Positions 18,172-26,217 of a stretch of 64,000 bases of DNA are shown here, in pieces. Source of the stretch: Clostridium sp. 1001275B_160808_H3 (lineage in GTDB: Bacteria; Bacillota; Clostridia; Clostridiales; Clostridiaceae); NCBI RefSeq assembly GCF_015550425.1, contig NZ_JADNAT010000002.1, positions 1 through 64,000 on the forward strand. Reading direction: 5' to 3'. Made by a program: the position numbers and the translations under genes. The notes under the pieces were generated by a model. It saw nothing but the letters and a program-made list of their open reading frames with translations, made no database searches and had not been told where the DNA came from. Within the stretch, counting starts at the first letter, position 1, and each line of letters opens with the position of its first letter.

Positions 18172-18840
18172 ATGAAGCAAAGAACAAAAGTAATATTAGA
18201 AACATTAAAGGATGATTATCCAGATGCAAAGTGTGAATTAAATCATGAATCTGCATTTCAACTTTTAGTTGCTACTATACTTTCAGCTCAAACAACTGAT
18301 AAAAAAGTAAATGAAGTAACTGAAACTTTGTTTAGGGATTATCCAGATTTAGATGCTTTTTTAACTCTTACAGTGGAGGAACTAGAAGAAAGAATAAAAC
18401 AAATTGGATTATATAGAAGTAAAGCAAAAAATCTAATAATGATGTGTAATCAACTTAAAGAAAAGTTTAATGGAGAAGTGCCAAATACTATGGAAGGAAT
18501 AACTTCATTGGCAGGAGCAGGTAGAAAAACTGCAAATGTAGTATTATCAAATGCTTTTGGAGTTCCATCCATAGCTGTTGATACTCATGTATTTAGAGTT
18601 TCAAATAGATTAGGACTTGCTGATTCTGATAATGTATTAGAAGTAGAAAAGCAACTACAAAAAGAACTTCCTAAAAAAGAATGGAGTTTAGCCCATCATT
18701 TATTAATTTTCCATGGAAGAAGATGTTGTATTGCTAGAAATCCAAAATGTGAGATTTGTAACTTAACAAAACAATGTAAGTATTATAAAGAAGTTAAGAA
18801 AAAAGAAATTAAAAAGAAAGACTCAAAAAAAAGTAAGTAA
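18172..18840 (+). CDS. nth: Endonuclease III
   Basis: A 222-residue DNA glycosylase/AP lyase that removes oxidised pyrimidines in base-excision repair. The helix-hairpin-helix is LAGAGRKTANVV with the catalytic Lys, and the catalytic Asp is in IAVDTHVFRVSNRLGL. The C-terminal 4Fe-4S cluster has the exact C-x6-C-x2-C-x5-C spacing. A Lys-rich tail of about 20 residues extends past the cluster. The usual LPGVG is LAGAG here, a mild variation. The ATG lies 8 nt after plsC with AGGTGA as ribosome site. Confidence 0.96.
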   Translation: MKQRTKVILETLKDDYPDAKCELNHESAFQLLVATILSAQTTDKKVNEVTETLFRDYPDLDAFLTLTVEELEERIKQIGLYRSKAKNLIMMCNQLKEKFNGEVPNTMEGITSLAGAGRKTANVVLSNAFGVPSIAVDTHVFRVSNRLGLADSDNVLEVEKQLQKELPKKEWSLAHHLLIFHGRRCCIARNPKCEICNLTKQCKYYKEVKKKEIKKKDSKKSK

Positions 18841-18971
18841 GAATAGTTATGAAGCTAAATTGAGTTTTAAATTAAAAAGAATCAAAAAATAAATTTATGA
18901 AAATAATTATAAAGTTTCTACATAAATATATTTAGAATAATAATCATTCAATTAATAATAAAAGTAATAAT

Positions 18972-19009
18972 AAAAGAGATGTAAAATTTAGTTGTTTTAC
19001 ATCTCTTTT
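18972..19009 (+). terminator. Terminator after nth
   Basis: A perfect 15-bp stem (18972-18986 with 18995-19009) with an 8-nt loop and T-run ends the queG-plsC-nth transcript. Confidence 0.9.
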
Positions 19010-19019
19010 ATGCTTTAGG

Positions 19020-19200
19020 TGGTTATAGTAACTTTGAATTTTAATATAATTCTATTAGGAGGAGGATACTTATAGTCTACTATGATAGAATTACTATTCG
19101 TAAGCAATGGAATGGAATTTTTATTTTTAGTTTACTATTATTACTTTAATCATAGACTGTATAGTGATATAATAATTAAAGATTTAAATCAGTAAATTTT
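19020..19200 (+). other. Gene-poor stretch with an orphan Shine-Dalgarno
   Basis: AGGAGGAGG at 19057-19065 is a perfect ribosome site, yet no ATG, GTG or TTG lies at usable distance. The nearest ATG (19082) is 16 nt away and opens 37 codons (MIELLFVSNGMEFLFLVYYY, then a polar tail) to 19195. A second frame beginning with ATA at 19066 is open for 27 codons. It may be a decayed small gene or part of the ddl leader. Confidence 0.35.
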
Positions 19201-19222
19201 ATAGTAAAATGGAGGACTTGTT

Positions 19223-20122
19223 ATGAGAGTTGGAGTTTTAATGGGTGGAATATCTTCAGAAAGAGAAGTATCATTAAATAGTGGTAACTCTATTATGCAA
19301 CATATAAACAAGGAAAAGTATGAAGTTATTCCAGTTGTTATAGATAAAAAGGAAGATGTAATAGAAAAGGTAAAAGATATAGATTTTGCATTATTAGCCT
19401 TACATGGAAAGTTTGGAGAAGATGGTACAGTTCAAGCAGTATTAGAAACTTTAGGAATACCATATTCAGGTTGTAATACATTAAGCAGTTCATTATGCAT
19501 GGATAAGGATTTAACAAAAACTATCTTAAAAGCAAATGGAATAAGAACTGCAAGATGGTTAAATGTTAGATCAGTAGAAGAAATTGATTATGCTGCAATA
19601 GAAGAAATGGGATATCCAGTATTTATAAAGCCAACTAATGGAGGATCAAGTGTTGCAACATTTAAAATAACAAAAAAAGAAGATGTTGAAAATGCAGTTA
19701 TAGAAGGTTTAAAGTGGGACAATGAAGTTATGATCGAAGAATTTATAAAAGGTGATGAAATAACTTGTCCTGTATTTGAAAATGAAATGTTCCCAGTACT
19801 TGCTATAAAGGCTAAAACTGATTTCTATGATTATGAGCAAAAGTATTCTGCTAATGGAGCTGAGCATTACGCAATAAACTTAGAAAAAGATATTCACACT
19901 GAAGTAGAAAAGATGGCACTTAGCACATATAAAGCGTTAAAATGTTCTGTATATTCTAGAATTGATATGATAATTACAGAAGAAGGAGTTCCATATGTAC
20001 TAGAAGTTAATACTTTACCAGGAATGACAGCAACTAGTCTTTTCCCTCAAAGTGCAGGAGAAAAAGGAATAAGCTATTCTGAATTTATAGATATGATAAT
20101 AGAACATTCATTGAAGAAATAA
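19223..20122 (+). CDS. ddl: D-alanine--D-alanine ligase
   Basis: A 299-residue ATP-grasp ligase that makes the D-Ala-D-Ala dipeptide for peptidoglycan. The N-terminal domain has VLMGGISSEREVSLNSG; the ATP-binding part has KPTNGGSSVATFKI and the Mg2+ site EVNTLPGMTATSLFPQSA. The omega-loop KYSANGAEHYA has Tyr rather than the Phe of D-Ala-D-Lac ligases, so a normal D-Ala-D-Ala product is expected. GGAGGACTTGTT precedes the ATG. It is monocistronic, ended by a terminator 100 nt downstream. Confidence 0.96.
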   Translation: MRVGVLMGGISSEREVSLNSGNSIMQHINKEKYEVIPVVIDKKEDVIEKVKDIDFALLALHGKFGEDGTVQAVLETLGIPYSGCNTLSSSLCMDKDLTKTILKANGIRTARWLNVRSVEEIDYAAIEEMGYPVFIKPTNGGSSVATFKITKKEDVENAVIEGLKWDNEVMIEEFIKGDEITCPVFENEMFPVLAIKAKTDFYDYEQKYSANGAEHYAINLEKDIHTEVEKMALSTYKALKCSVYSRIDMIITEEGVPYVLEVNTLPGMTATSLFPQSAGEKGISYSEFIDMIIEHSLKK

Positions 20123-20221
20123 AAAATTCAATATATGTGTAAAATATCAAAATATAAATTTCTTAAGTATAAAATATATAGGTAAACTATAAAAGATAGA
20201 GACAAAATATAAAATATATAG

Positions 20222-20254
20222 ATAGGTATGATTTGTAAAAATAATCATACCTAT
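20222..20254 (+). terminator. Terminator after ddl
   Basis: A 12-bp stem (20222-20233 with 20243-20254), 9-nt loop, T7. The rest of the 20123-20474 gap shows no convincing gene. Confidence 0.85.
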
Positions 20255-20474
20255 TTTTTTATGTATGGAAGTATAGAATTATACAATGTTGTATCAATCT
20301 TGAGAAAAGTGGTTGAGGAGGAAAATTTATATATTAGCTTTTTTATTAATATAAATGATAATAAGGATAATATTTATATCAAATTTATATTTAATTTGAG
20401 TATTTTCCAGAAGTTTGAAACGTATAATAAAGTGAAGTTAATATATCTATATTAATAAAATAGGAGGAATTATA

Positions 20475-22574
20475 ATGAATTTCATTTTCTTAGTTTTACT
20501 TGGATCTGTCTTAGGTTTAATCTTTGCAGCTTATCAAGCATACACAATACTAAAAGAAGATGAAGGAGAAGGAAAGGTAAAAAGCATATCAATTAAAATT
20601 AGAAAGGGAGCTAATGCATATCTGACAAGGCAATATAAAGGGGTAGCTATATTCTTTATATTAATGTTTATTATCTTTTTAGTTTTGAGCCTTTTTGATT
20701 ATGTATCAATATTTGTACCTTTTTCTTTTGTTATTGGAGGATTTTTATCAGGACTTAGTGGATTTATTGGAATGAAGGTTGCAACAAATGCAAATGCAAG
20801 GACAACTACTGCAGCTAAAAAAAGTTTAAATGGAGCATTGAAGATTGCTTTCAAAAGTGGGTCTGTAATTGGAATAGTAGTTGTTTCTCTAGGATTACTT
20901 TATATAGGCGTTGGTTATTTTTTCTTGGATTGGTATTATAGAGATTTAGTTGAAGCAGAACGTGTAGTTCAAATTACAACAAATATACTAACATTTGGTA
21001 TTGGAGCTTCTTCTATGGCTCTATTTGCAAGAGTTGGTGGAGGAATATTTACTAAGGCAGCTGATGTTGGAGCTGATTTAGTTGGAAAAGTTGAAATAGG
21101 AATTCCTGAGGACGATCCAAGAAATCCAGCAGTAATAGCAGATAATGTAGGTGATAATGTAGGTGATGTTGCTGGTATGGGAGCAGATTTATATGAATCT
21201 TATGTAGGTTCACTAGTTTCATCATGTGCTTTAGCAGTAGCGGCAGGTTTATCCACCAAGGGGGTAGCGGTTCCTTTATTAGTTGCAACTTTAGGCGTAT
21301 TAGCATCTATTTTTTCTACATTTTTTGTTAAGGCAAAAGAAGATGCAACTCAGAAGAATCTTTTAAGTGCTTTAAGAAGAGGTGTGTATATATCATCAAT
21401 TATTGTAGCTGTAGGATCATTTTTTATAGTTAAAACTGTATTAGGATCTGAAAATATAGGAATTTATTTTAGTATACTATCAGGTCTTATAGCTGGAATA
21501 TTAATAGGATTTTTTACAGAATACTATACTTCGGATAACTATAGCCCAACAAAAAAATTAGCTGATATGACTAAAACTGGACCAGCAACTACTATAATAG
21601 GTGGATTATCATTAGGAATGATATCAACTGCAATTCCAGTAATTATAGTTTCTATATCAGTTTTAATAAGCTTCAAATTGTCAGGTGGATCAAATGATTT
21701 TAACTTGGGGTTATATGGTATAGCCATTTCAGCAGTAGGTATGTTATCGACCTTAGGAATAACTCTAGCAACTGATGCCTATGGTCCAATTGCAGATAAT
21801 GCAGGAGGAATTGCTGAAATGTCAAATCAAGCCCCTGAGGTTAGAAGAAGGACAGATGCATTAGATTCACTAGGAAATACAACAGCAGCAACAGGAAAAG
21901 GTTTTGCTATAGGCTCAGCAGCTCTTACTGCCCTTGCATTTATAGCAGCATATAAGGACTCTATTGAAAACATGGTGAAAAGTGGAGCTTATAACTTTGA
22001 ATTTAATTTATCTATATTAAATCCCCAAGTTCTTATAGGATTATTTATTGGAGGAATGGTTACATTTTTATTTTCTTCAAAGACAATGGATGCGGTTGGT
22101 CGAGCCGCTTCTAAAATAGTAGTAGAAGTAAGAAGACAATTTAAAGAAATACCTGGGCTTATGGATGGAAAATCAGAACCGGATTATGCTTCTTGCGTTG
22201 ATATTTGTACAAAATCAGCTCAAAAAGAACTTGTAACAATAGCTATAATAGCTATCGTTACACCTCTTGTAGTTGGATTATTATTAGGACCAAATGGTGT
22301 TGCAGGATTACTAGCAGGTTCCACAGTTACTGGTTTTGCAGTTGCAATAATGATGTCAAATTCAGGTGGAGCATGGGATAATGCAAAAAAATATATAGAA
22401 TCAGGAGTTTTAGGTGGTAAAGGATCAGATTGTCATAAAGCTGCTGTGGTAGGAGATACAGTAGGTGATCCATTTAAAGACACTACAGGACCATCAATAA
22501 ATATATTAATTAAGCTTATGTCTATGGTATCAATAGTATTTGGTGCTTTAGTACTAGCATTTGGAATGCTTTAG
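20475..22574 (+). CDS. hppA: Membrane-bound ion-pumping pyrophosphatase
   Basis: A 699-residue polytopic enzyme (about 16 membrane segments) that couples pyrophosphate hydrolysis to H+ or Na+ export. The pyrophosphate site is intact: GGGIFTKAADVGADLVGKVE and DDPRNPAVIADNVGDNVGD, and a second DNVGD-like set near the C terminus (GDTVGDPFKDTTGPS). GNTTAATGKG has Ala where K+-independent enzymes have Lys, so it is of the K+-stimulated class. Whether Na+ or H+ is pumped cannot be told by eye; clostridial members are often Na+ pumps. AGGAGG precedes the start. It stands alone with its own terminator. Confidence 0.96.
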   Translation: MNFIFLVLLGSVLGLIFAAYQAYTILKEDEGEGKVKSISIKIRKGANAYLTRQYKGVAIFFILMFIIFLVLSLFDYVSIFVPFSFVIGGFLSGLSGFIGMKVATNANARTTTAAKKSLNGALKIAFKSGSVIGIVVVSLGLLYIGVGYFFLDWYYRDLVEAERVVQITTNILTFGIGASSMALFARVGGGIFTKAADVGADLVGKVEIGIPEDDPRNPAVIADNVGDNVGDVAGMGADLYESYVGSLVSSCALAVAAGLSTKGVAVPLLVATLGVLASIFSTFFVKAKEDATQKNLLSALRRGVYISSIIVAVGSFFIVKTVLGSENIGIYFSILSGLIAGILIGFFTEYYTSDNYSPTKKLADMTKTGPATTIIGGLSLGMISTAIPVIIVSISVLISFKLSGGSNDFNLGLYGIAISAVGMLSTLGITLATDAYGPIADNAGGIAEMSNQAPEVRRRTDALDSLGNTTAATGKGFAIGSAALTALAFIAAYKDSIENMVKSGAYNFEFNLSILNPQVLIGLFIGGMVTFLFSSKTMDAVGRAASKIVVEVRRQFKEIPGLMDGKSEPDYASCVDICTKSAQKELVTIAIIAIVTPLVVGLLLGPNGVAGLLAGSTVTGFAVAIMMSNSGGAWDNAKKYIESGVLGGKGSDCHKAAVVGDTVGDPFKDTTGPSINILIKLMSMVSIVFGALVLAFGML

Positions 22575-22608
22575 ATTTATTATTATTTCTATTTCAAGTT
22601 TAAAGAAA

Positions 22609-22647
22609 CGCTAACCAAGAAAAATTAATCTTAGTTAGCGCTTTTTT
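22609..22647 (+). terminator. Terminator after hppA
   Basis: An 11-bp stem with one mismatch (22609-22619 with 22630-22640) is followed by T6. Confidence 0.85.
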
Positions 22648-22878
22648 ATTTTGATTAATATTTATAGAGATTTAGGTAGTATTAATTAATCTATTTAAGG
22701 ATTAATAATATCTAAATAATTCTATAATTTTTTAAATCTAGAGAATTTTGAAAAGCTGTGGAATATTAAAAACTAGGGAATATTAAAAGTAATATAATAT
22801 TTATAAGTTACATAATATTTAAGGCCATATAATGTTAAAATTTATATGGGTCCAAATATGAAAATAATATTAATAAGA

Positions 22879-22934
22879 TATTTACAGTTATATATTTACA
22901 GTTATATATTTACAGTTATATATTGACAGTTAAG
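22879..22934 (+). repeat. Four tandem 14-bp repeats
   Basis: Three identical copies of TATTTACAGTTATA (22879, 22893, 22907) and a fourth variant, TATTGACAGTTAAG (22921-22934). The fourth copy supplies the TTGACA -35 box of blaI; the others carry TTTACA at the same place. The period is 14 bp, not a whole number of helical turns. Confidence 0.85.
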
Positions 22935-22975
22935 GATTACATTCGTAAACTTAAATTATAAATTACGAATGTAAT
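22923..22975 (+). promoter_or_regulatory. blaI promoter and BlaI-type dyad operator
   Basis: -35 TTGACA (22923-22928), 17-bp spacer, -10 TAAACT (22946-22951). A perfect 13-bp inverted repeat, ATTACATTCGTAA (22936-22948) and TTACGAATGTAAT (22963-22975), covers the -10 region. Each arm itself is a TAC-N4-GTA pseudo-palindrome, as bound by BlaI/MecI/CopY repressors. Autorepression is expected. Confidence 0.7.
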
Positions 22976-22995
22976 TAAAGATGGGGGAGAGGTTT

Positions 22996-23382
22996 ATGGG
23001 GAAATTACCTAAAATATCTGATGCAGAATGGGAAGTTATGAAAATAATATGGGTTTTAGGAGAAGCAACATCAAGTGAGATTATTGAAAATCTTAAAGGC
23101 AAACAATCTTGGAAAAACACAACTGTAAAAAGTCTTATAAGTAGATTGTTAAACAAAGATGCTATAAGCTTTAAAAAACTTGGAAAGGAATATTTCTATT
23201 TTCCACTTGTATCAGAAGAAGAGTGTATTAAAGAGGAAAGCAATTCATTTATAAAAAAGGTATTTAATGGATCATTGAATGAAATGATACTAAGCTTTGT
23301 GAAAGCAGATAATCTAACTAAAGAAGATATAAATGAGTTAAGAAATATATTAAACGAAAAAATTATATCGGAGGAAAACTAA
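22996..23382 (+). CDS. BlaI/MecI/CopY family transcriptional repressor
   Basis: A 128-residue winged-helix repressor of the penicillinase-repressor family. Residues 5-75 hold the DNA-binding domain (ISDAEWEVMKIIWVLGEAT, then NTTVKSLISRLLNK), followed by the C-terminal dimerisation helices (FIKKVFNGSLNEMILSF). The ATG at 22996 is chosen over 22981 because GGGGGAGAGG lies just upstream and homologues begin near this Met. In the paradigm the membrane protease-sensor BlaR1 relieves BlaI repression; here blaR1 is only a stub, so control must be different, or the repressor now binds elsewhere. No beta-lactamase or copper ATPase gene is adjacent. Confidence 0.88.
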   Translation: MGKLPKISDAEWEVMKIIWVLGEATSSEIIENLKGKQSWKNTTVKSLISRLLNKDAISFKKLGKEYFYFPLVSEEECIKEESNSFIKKVFNGSLNEMILSFVKADNLTKEDINELRNILNEKIISEEN

Positions 23383-23598
23383 ATAGATTATCTTAAAATA
23401 TTTGATTATATTTTAGTGATATCTTTAGTTGTAAGCTTATTAGTAGTTTTAATCTTAGGATTAAGACTAATATTCAAGTATCATATAAAAAATCAATTAT
23501 TTTTTTGTTTTAATTTAATAAGAAAGGCTATTGCATATATAAAGAGTTGCTCACAGTTAAATAAACTATATGAATGTGTTTTAAAAAATTGTTGTTAA
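23383..23598 (+). pseudogene. Decayed blaR1 (M56 sensor) N-terminal stub
   Basis: GGAGG at 23371-23375 is 7-8 nt from ATA at 23383, where a start ATG would be expected; reading from there gives one strong membrane helix (FDYILVISLVVSLLVVLILG, then LRLIFKY) like the first helix of BlaR1/MecR1, then about 40 residues and a stop. BlaR1 proteins are about 350-600 residues with an HEXXH protease and a sensor; all of that is missing. The nearest usable start is a GTG at 23416 with no ribosome site. The placement directly after blaI supports descent from blaR1. Confidence 0.55.
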
Positions 23599-23826
23599 AA
23601 CAAGTAAAGTTTTTGTTTAAGTATTTTTAAAATCTAAAAAGTGCTATTTAACAATATTAATTTGAAAATTTCTACTATATATTATTAGGGTTCTTTTTTT
23701 ATTAAATCAAGAACTCTCTTTAATTAATGTCTTAATATAGAGTTTATTTGCACAAGAATTAGTATTTAAAATACATGATTTTATAAAATATTTAAAGCAG
23801 ATAGTTATAGTGAGATTGGGAAAAAT

Positions 23827-24870
23827 TTAATAATTGCCTGTTGAATTATATTGATATATTAATTTGAAGTCAGAAAAGTTTTTGGTTTTTATATAAGTTG
23901 ATTTAAAGGATAAGTTTTTAAATAGTAAAATTTGATTTAGTGAATAAGTTTTATAATCATTCTTAAAATCGAGTATATGCCAATTCAAATAATTTTCCAA
24001 ATACTTAGTAGCAACACCTCTAAACCTTACTAACCACTTTTTTATATTTAAAGAAAATGTATGTATAAAAATGCTGTTAGAAGGTAATTTTTTATTTATA
24101 TTTTTTATTGACACAATATTTGAAGGTGTTAGATTATTTGAGGCTAATTGGTTAATAACTTTTAAAATAACTTTTGATGATAGCGGAAGGATTGTATCAT
24201 TATGTTTTTTTGCATAAATATCAAAGTACCTGTCATTATAAGCAGATATAACTGAAGATTTATCTAGGTTTTGAGAGAAGTTTTTATTTATGGCTTCTAA
24301 AGAGATAGATCTTCTACTAATTGCTTTAGAAATGAGTGATTTATTACTATCCATTGCACAAGCTATAAAGATATTTTCTTTATTATAGTATCTAGCTTTT
24401 CTATCTCCCTTAAAGTTTTCTTTAATAATTATTTTACTAATTTCTACATAATTTTTTAATATATTATAGTTATTTGATGTTTGAGTAATTAAGAATTTAT
24501 GTCTCCAATAAAAAGAAGTAGCTAAATTGATTCCTAAAATAGCGGAGCACTTTCTAAGAGAAAATTCATTGTTCATGAGAATTAAATATTTTAACCAAAG
24601 ATCCAATGGCTTCTTCGAATTACTGAACATGGAATTTGTTTTTTTAGAAAAAGTTTTACCACAATTCTTATTGAGGCATTTAAATCTTTGTAGTCCCCTG
24701 TATTTGCCATATTTTATAAAGTTATTAGAATTACAATTAGGACAAGTTCTTATTTCTTTATCTTTTAAAATATCAATAATAGATAATTCGTTAAGATACA
24801 GATCTACTTGTTTAAATTTACTATTAATTTCACAATTAGCATAACTACATAGTGATGATGATACTTTCAT
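23827..24870 (-). CDS. IS1595-like transposase relative, catalytic residues lost
   Basis: A 347-residue intact frame. Residues about 40-75 are an IS1595-type zinc ribbon (CPNCNSNN, RFKCLNKNCGKTF), and residues near 300 have the family C-terminal block RFRGVATKYLENYLNW. In between, the DDE positions are changed: the block that normally reads VE-x-DE-T-(F/Y) is VEISKIII, and the usual SD-x-H block is SAYNDRYF. AAAGGAG precedes the start. No terminal inverted repeats were found; an 11/13 direct match (ATARTGAGATT) lies on both sides at 23807 and 24890. It looks like a domesticated, DNA-binding but non-transposing protein. A simple degenerate IS copy is the alternative. Confidence 0.75.
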   Translation of the reverse strand: MKVSSSLCSYANCEINSKFKQVDLYLNELSIIDILKDKEIRTCPNCNSNNFIKYGKYRGLQRFKCLNKNCGKTFSKKTNSMFSNSKKPLDLWLKYLILMNNEFSLRKCSAILGINLATSFYWRHKFLITQTSNNYNILKNYVEISKIIIKENFKGDRKARYYNKENIFIACAMDSNKSLISKAISRRSISLEAINKNFSQNLDKSSVISAYNDRYFDIYAKKHNDTILPLSSKVILKVINQLASNNLTPSNIVSIKNINKKLPSNSIFIHTFSLNIKKWLVRFRGVATKYLENYLNWHILDFKNDYKTYSLNQILLFKNLSFKSTYIKTKNFSDFKLIYQYNSTGNY

Positions 24871-25503
24871 ATTTTTCTCTCCTTTAATTATAATGAGATT
24901 AGTTGAACTGATTTATTAATAAATATACATATAATTTATTTATTTAAATTTTCTACATAAAATCCAGACTTTAATCAAAGAATATTATACTTTTTGAATT
25001 TAATTTTAAAAAACAACAATTTTTTAAAACAGATTACTATAGTAACAAGAATGATATACGTGTTATTGAATGTTTGAATATGAAGTATCAAGTAATTAAT
25101 AGAAAATAGAATTTACACATGTAATTAGGTATTAATTTTCAAAATTGTTTGAAGGAATCTTATTGAAAATTATCATTATATATTTTTTAGAAATAAATTC
25201 ACTTAATAAATTAATTTAGTATTTAATTAATGATTTATTTATCAGTTGATATATTTTTTCGTTAATAAGTATATGTATTCTTTTATTAATTGGCTTAGTG
25301 ATTGATTTATTTAAATGAAAGCGTATCGATAAGTTTCCAAACTACTCCTAATGGATACCGATATATTAAGGTTTTTTTAAGAAATTATAAAGTTTAAAAT
25401 TAAGATATTTTCGCTACAATATAGATAAATAGTGAGAGCAGAAATTAAAAGAATTCTTCTTTTATGGTAAACTAATTTTAGAAGTAGAGAGGAGTGGATT
25501 TTT
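24871..25503. other. 630-bp gene-free stretch
   Basis: No ORF with a ribosome site is seen. It holds a perfect 12-bp palindrome TTACTATAGTAA (25034-25045), a GC-richer block 25318-25370 that can fold weakly (GTATC with GATAC, then CCTAAT with ATTAAGG) and ends in T7, and the promoter of the response regulator: -35 TTTAAA (25393-25398), 16 bp, -10 TACAAT (25415-25420). The folded block before T7 may be a small RNA or terminator; nothing known was recognised. Confidence 0.4.
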
Positions 25504-26217
25504 TTGAGCAAAGAGAAAATATTAATAGTTGACGATGAAAAGGAAATTAGAGATTTAATAGATATATATTTAAAGGGTGAGGGATACGATACAATAAAGG
25601 CTGAAAATGGTAAAGAAGCGTTAGATATCCTTTCAAATAATGAAGTGGATTTAATAATTTTAGATATAATGATGCCGAAGGTAAATGGTATTGAAGCTTG
25701 TTTGAAAATAAGAGAAGAAAGAGAAATGCCTATAATAATGTTATCTGCAAAGTCTGAGGATATGGATAAGATATTAGGGTTAAATACTGGAGCGGATGAT
25801 TATTTAACGAAACCATTTAATCCATTAGAATTAGTAGCTAGGGTAAAATCACAACTAAGGAGATATAAGAGGTTTAATAATACATCCACTAAGGAAGAAT
25901 TAATAGTTAAACAAGACAATGTATTAGAGATTGATGAGATAAGTATAAATCTAGAAACTCATGAAGTTTTTAAAGATGGTGAAGAAATAAAACTTACCCC
26001 AACAGAATTTGATATATTAGTTCTACTTGGTGAAAATAGAGGAAAAGTATTTAGTATTGAAAATATATATAACAGCGTTTGGAAACAAGAGTTTATGCAG
26101 TCTGATAATACAGTTATGGTTCATATAAGGAAGGTAAGAGAAAAGATAGAAGAGGATCCAAGAAAGCCGAAATTCATAAAGACTGTATGGGGGGTAGGCT
26201 ATAAAATTGATAGGTAA
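25504..26217 (+). CDS. OmpR-family response regulator
   Basis: A 237-residue regulator. The receiver domain has the acidic pair DDE near residue 10, phospho-acceptor Asp in LIILDIMMPK (about residue 54), and the conserved Lys in YLTKPFNPLEL. The C-terminal winged helix (LTPTEFDILVLLGENRGKVF, then VWGVGYKI) is of the OmpR/PhoB type. The start is TTG at 25504 after AGAGAGGAGTGG. It overlaps the histidine kinase gene by 11 nt. It resembles VanR-type regulators, but no van resistance genes are present. The GH25 and VanW genes that follow are plausible envelope targets. Confidence 0.9.
   Translation: MSKEKILIVDDEKEIRDLIDIYLKGEGYDTIKAENGKEALDILSNNEVDLIILDIMMPKVNGIEACLKIREEREMPIIMLSAKSEDMDKILGLNTGADDYLTKPFNPLELVARVKSQLRRYKRFNNTSTKEELIVKQDNVLEIDEISINLETHEVFKDGEEIKLTPTEFDILVLLGENRGKVFSIENIYNSVWKQEFMQSDNTVMVHIRKVREKIEEDPRKPKFIKTVWGVGYKIDR

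Noticed and set aside
20228..20455. A 75-codon forward ORF between ddl and hppA
   Set aside because: It begins inside the ddl terminator stem, has no ribosome site at its first or next Met, and its composition is that of AT-rich non-coding DNA.
22879..22934. A CRISPR array
   Set aside because: The repeats are 14 bp and directly adjacent, with no spacers and no cas genes.
23416..23598. A 60-codon ORF as an independent small gene
   Set aside because: It starts at a GTG with no ribosome site and is better read as part of the decayed blaR1 stub.
23807..24902. Target-site duplication flanking the IS1595-like gene
   Set aside because: The flanking match is only 11 of 13 in AT-rich DNA, longer than IS1595-type duplications, and no terminal inverted repeats accompany it, so chance is likely.
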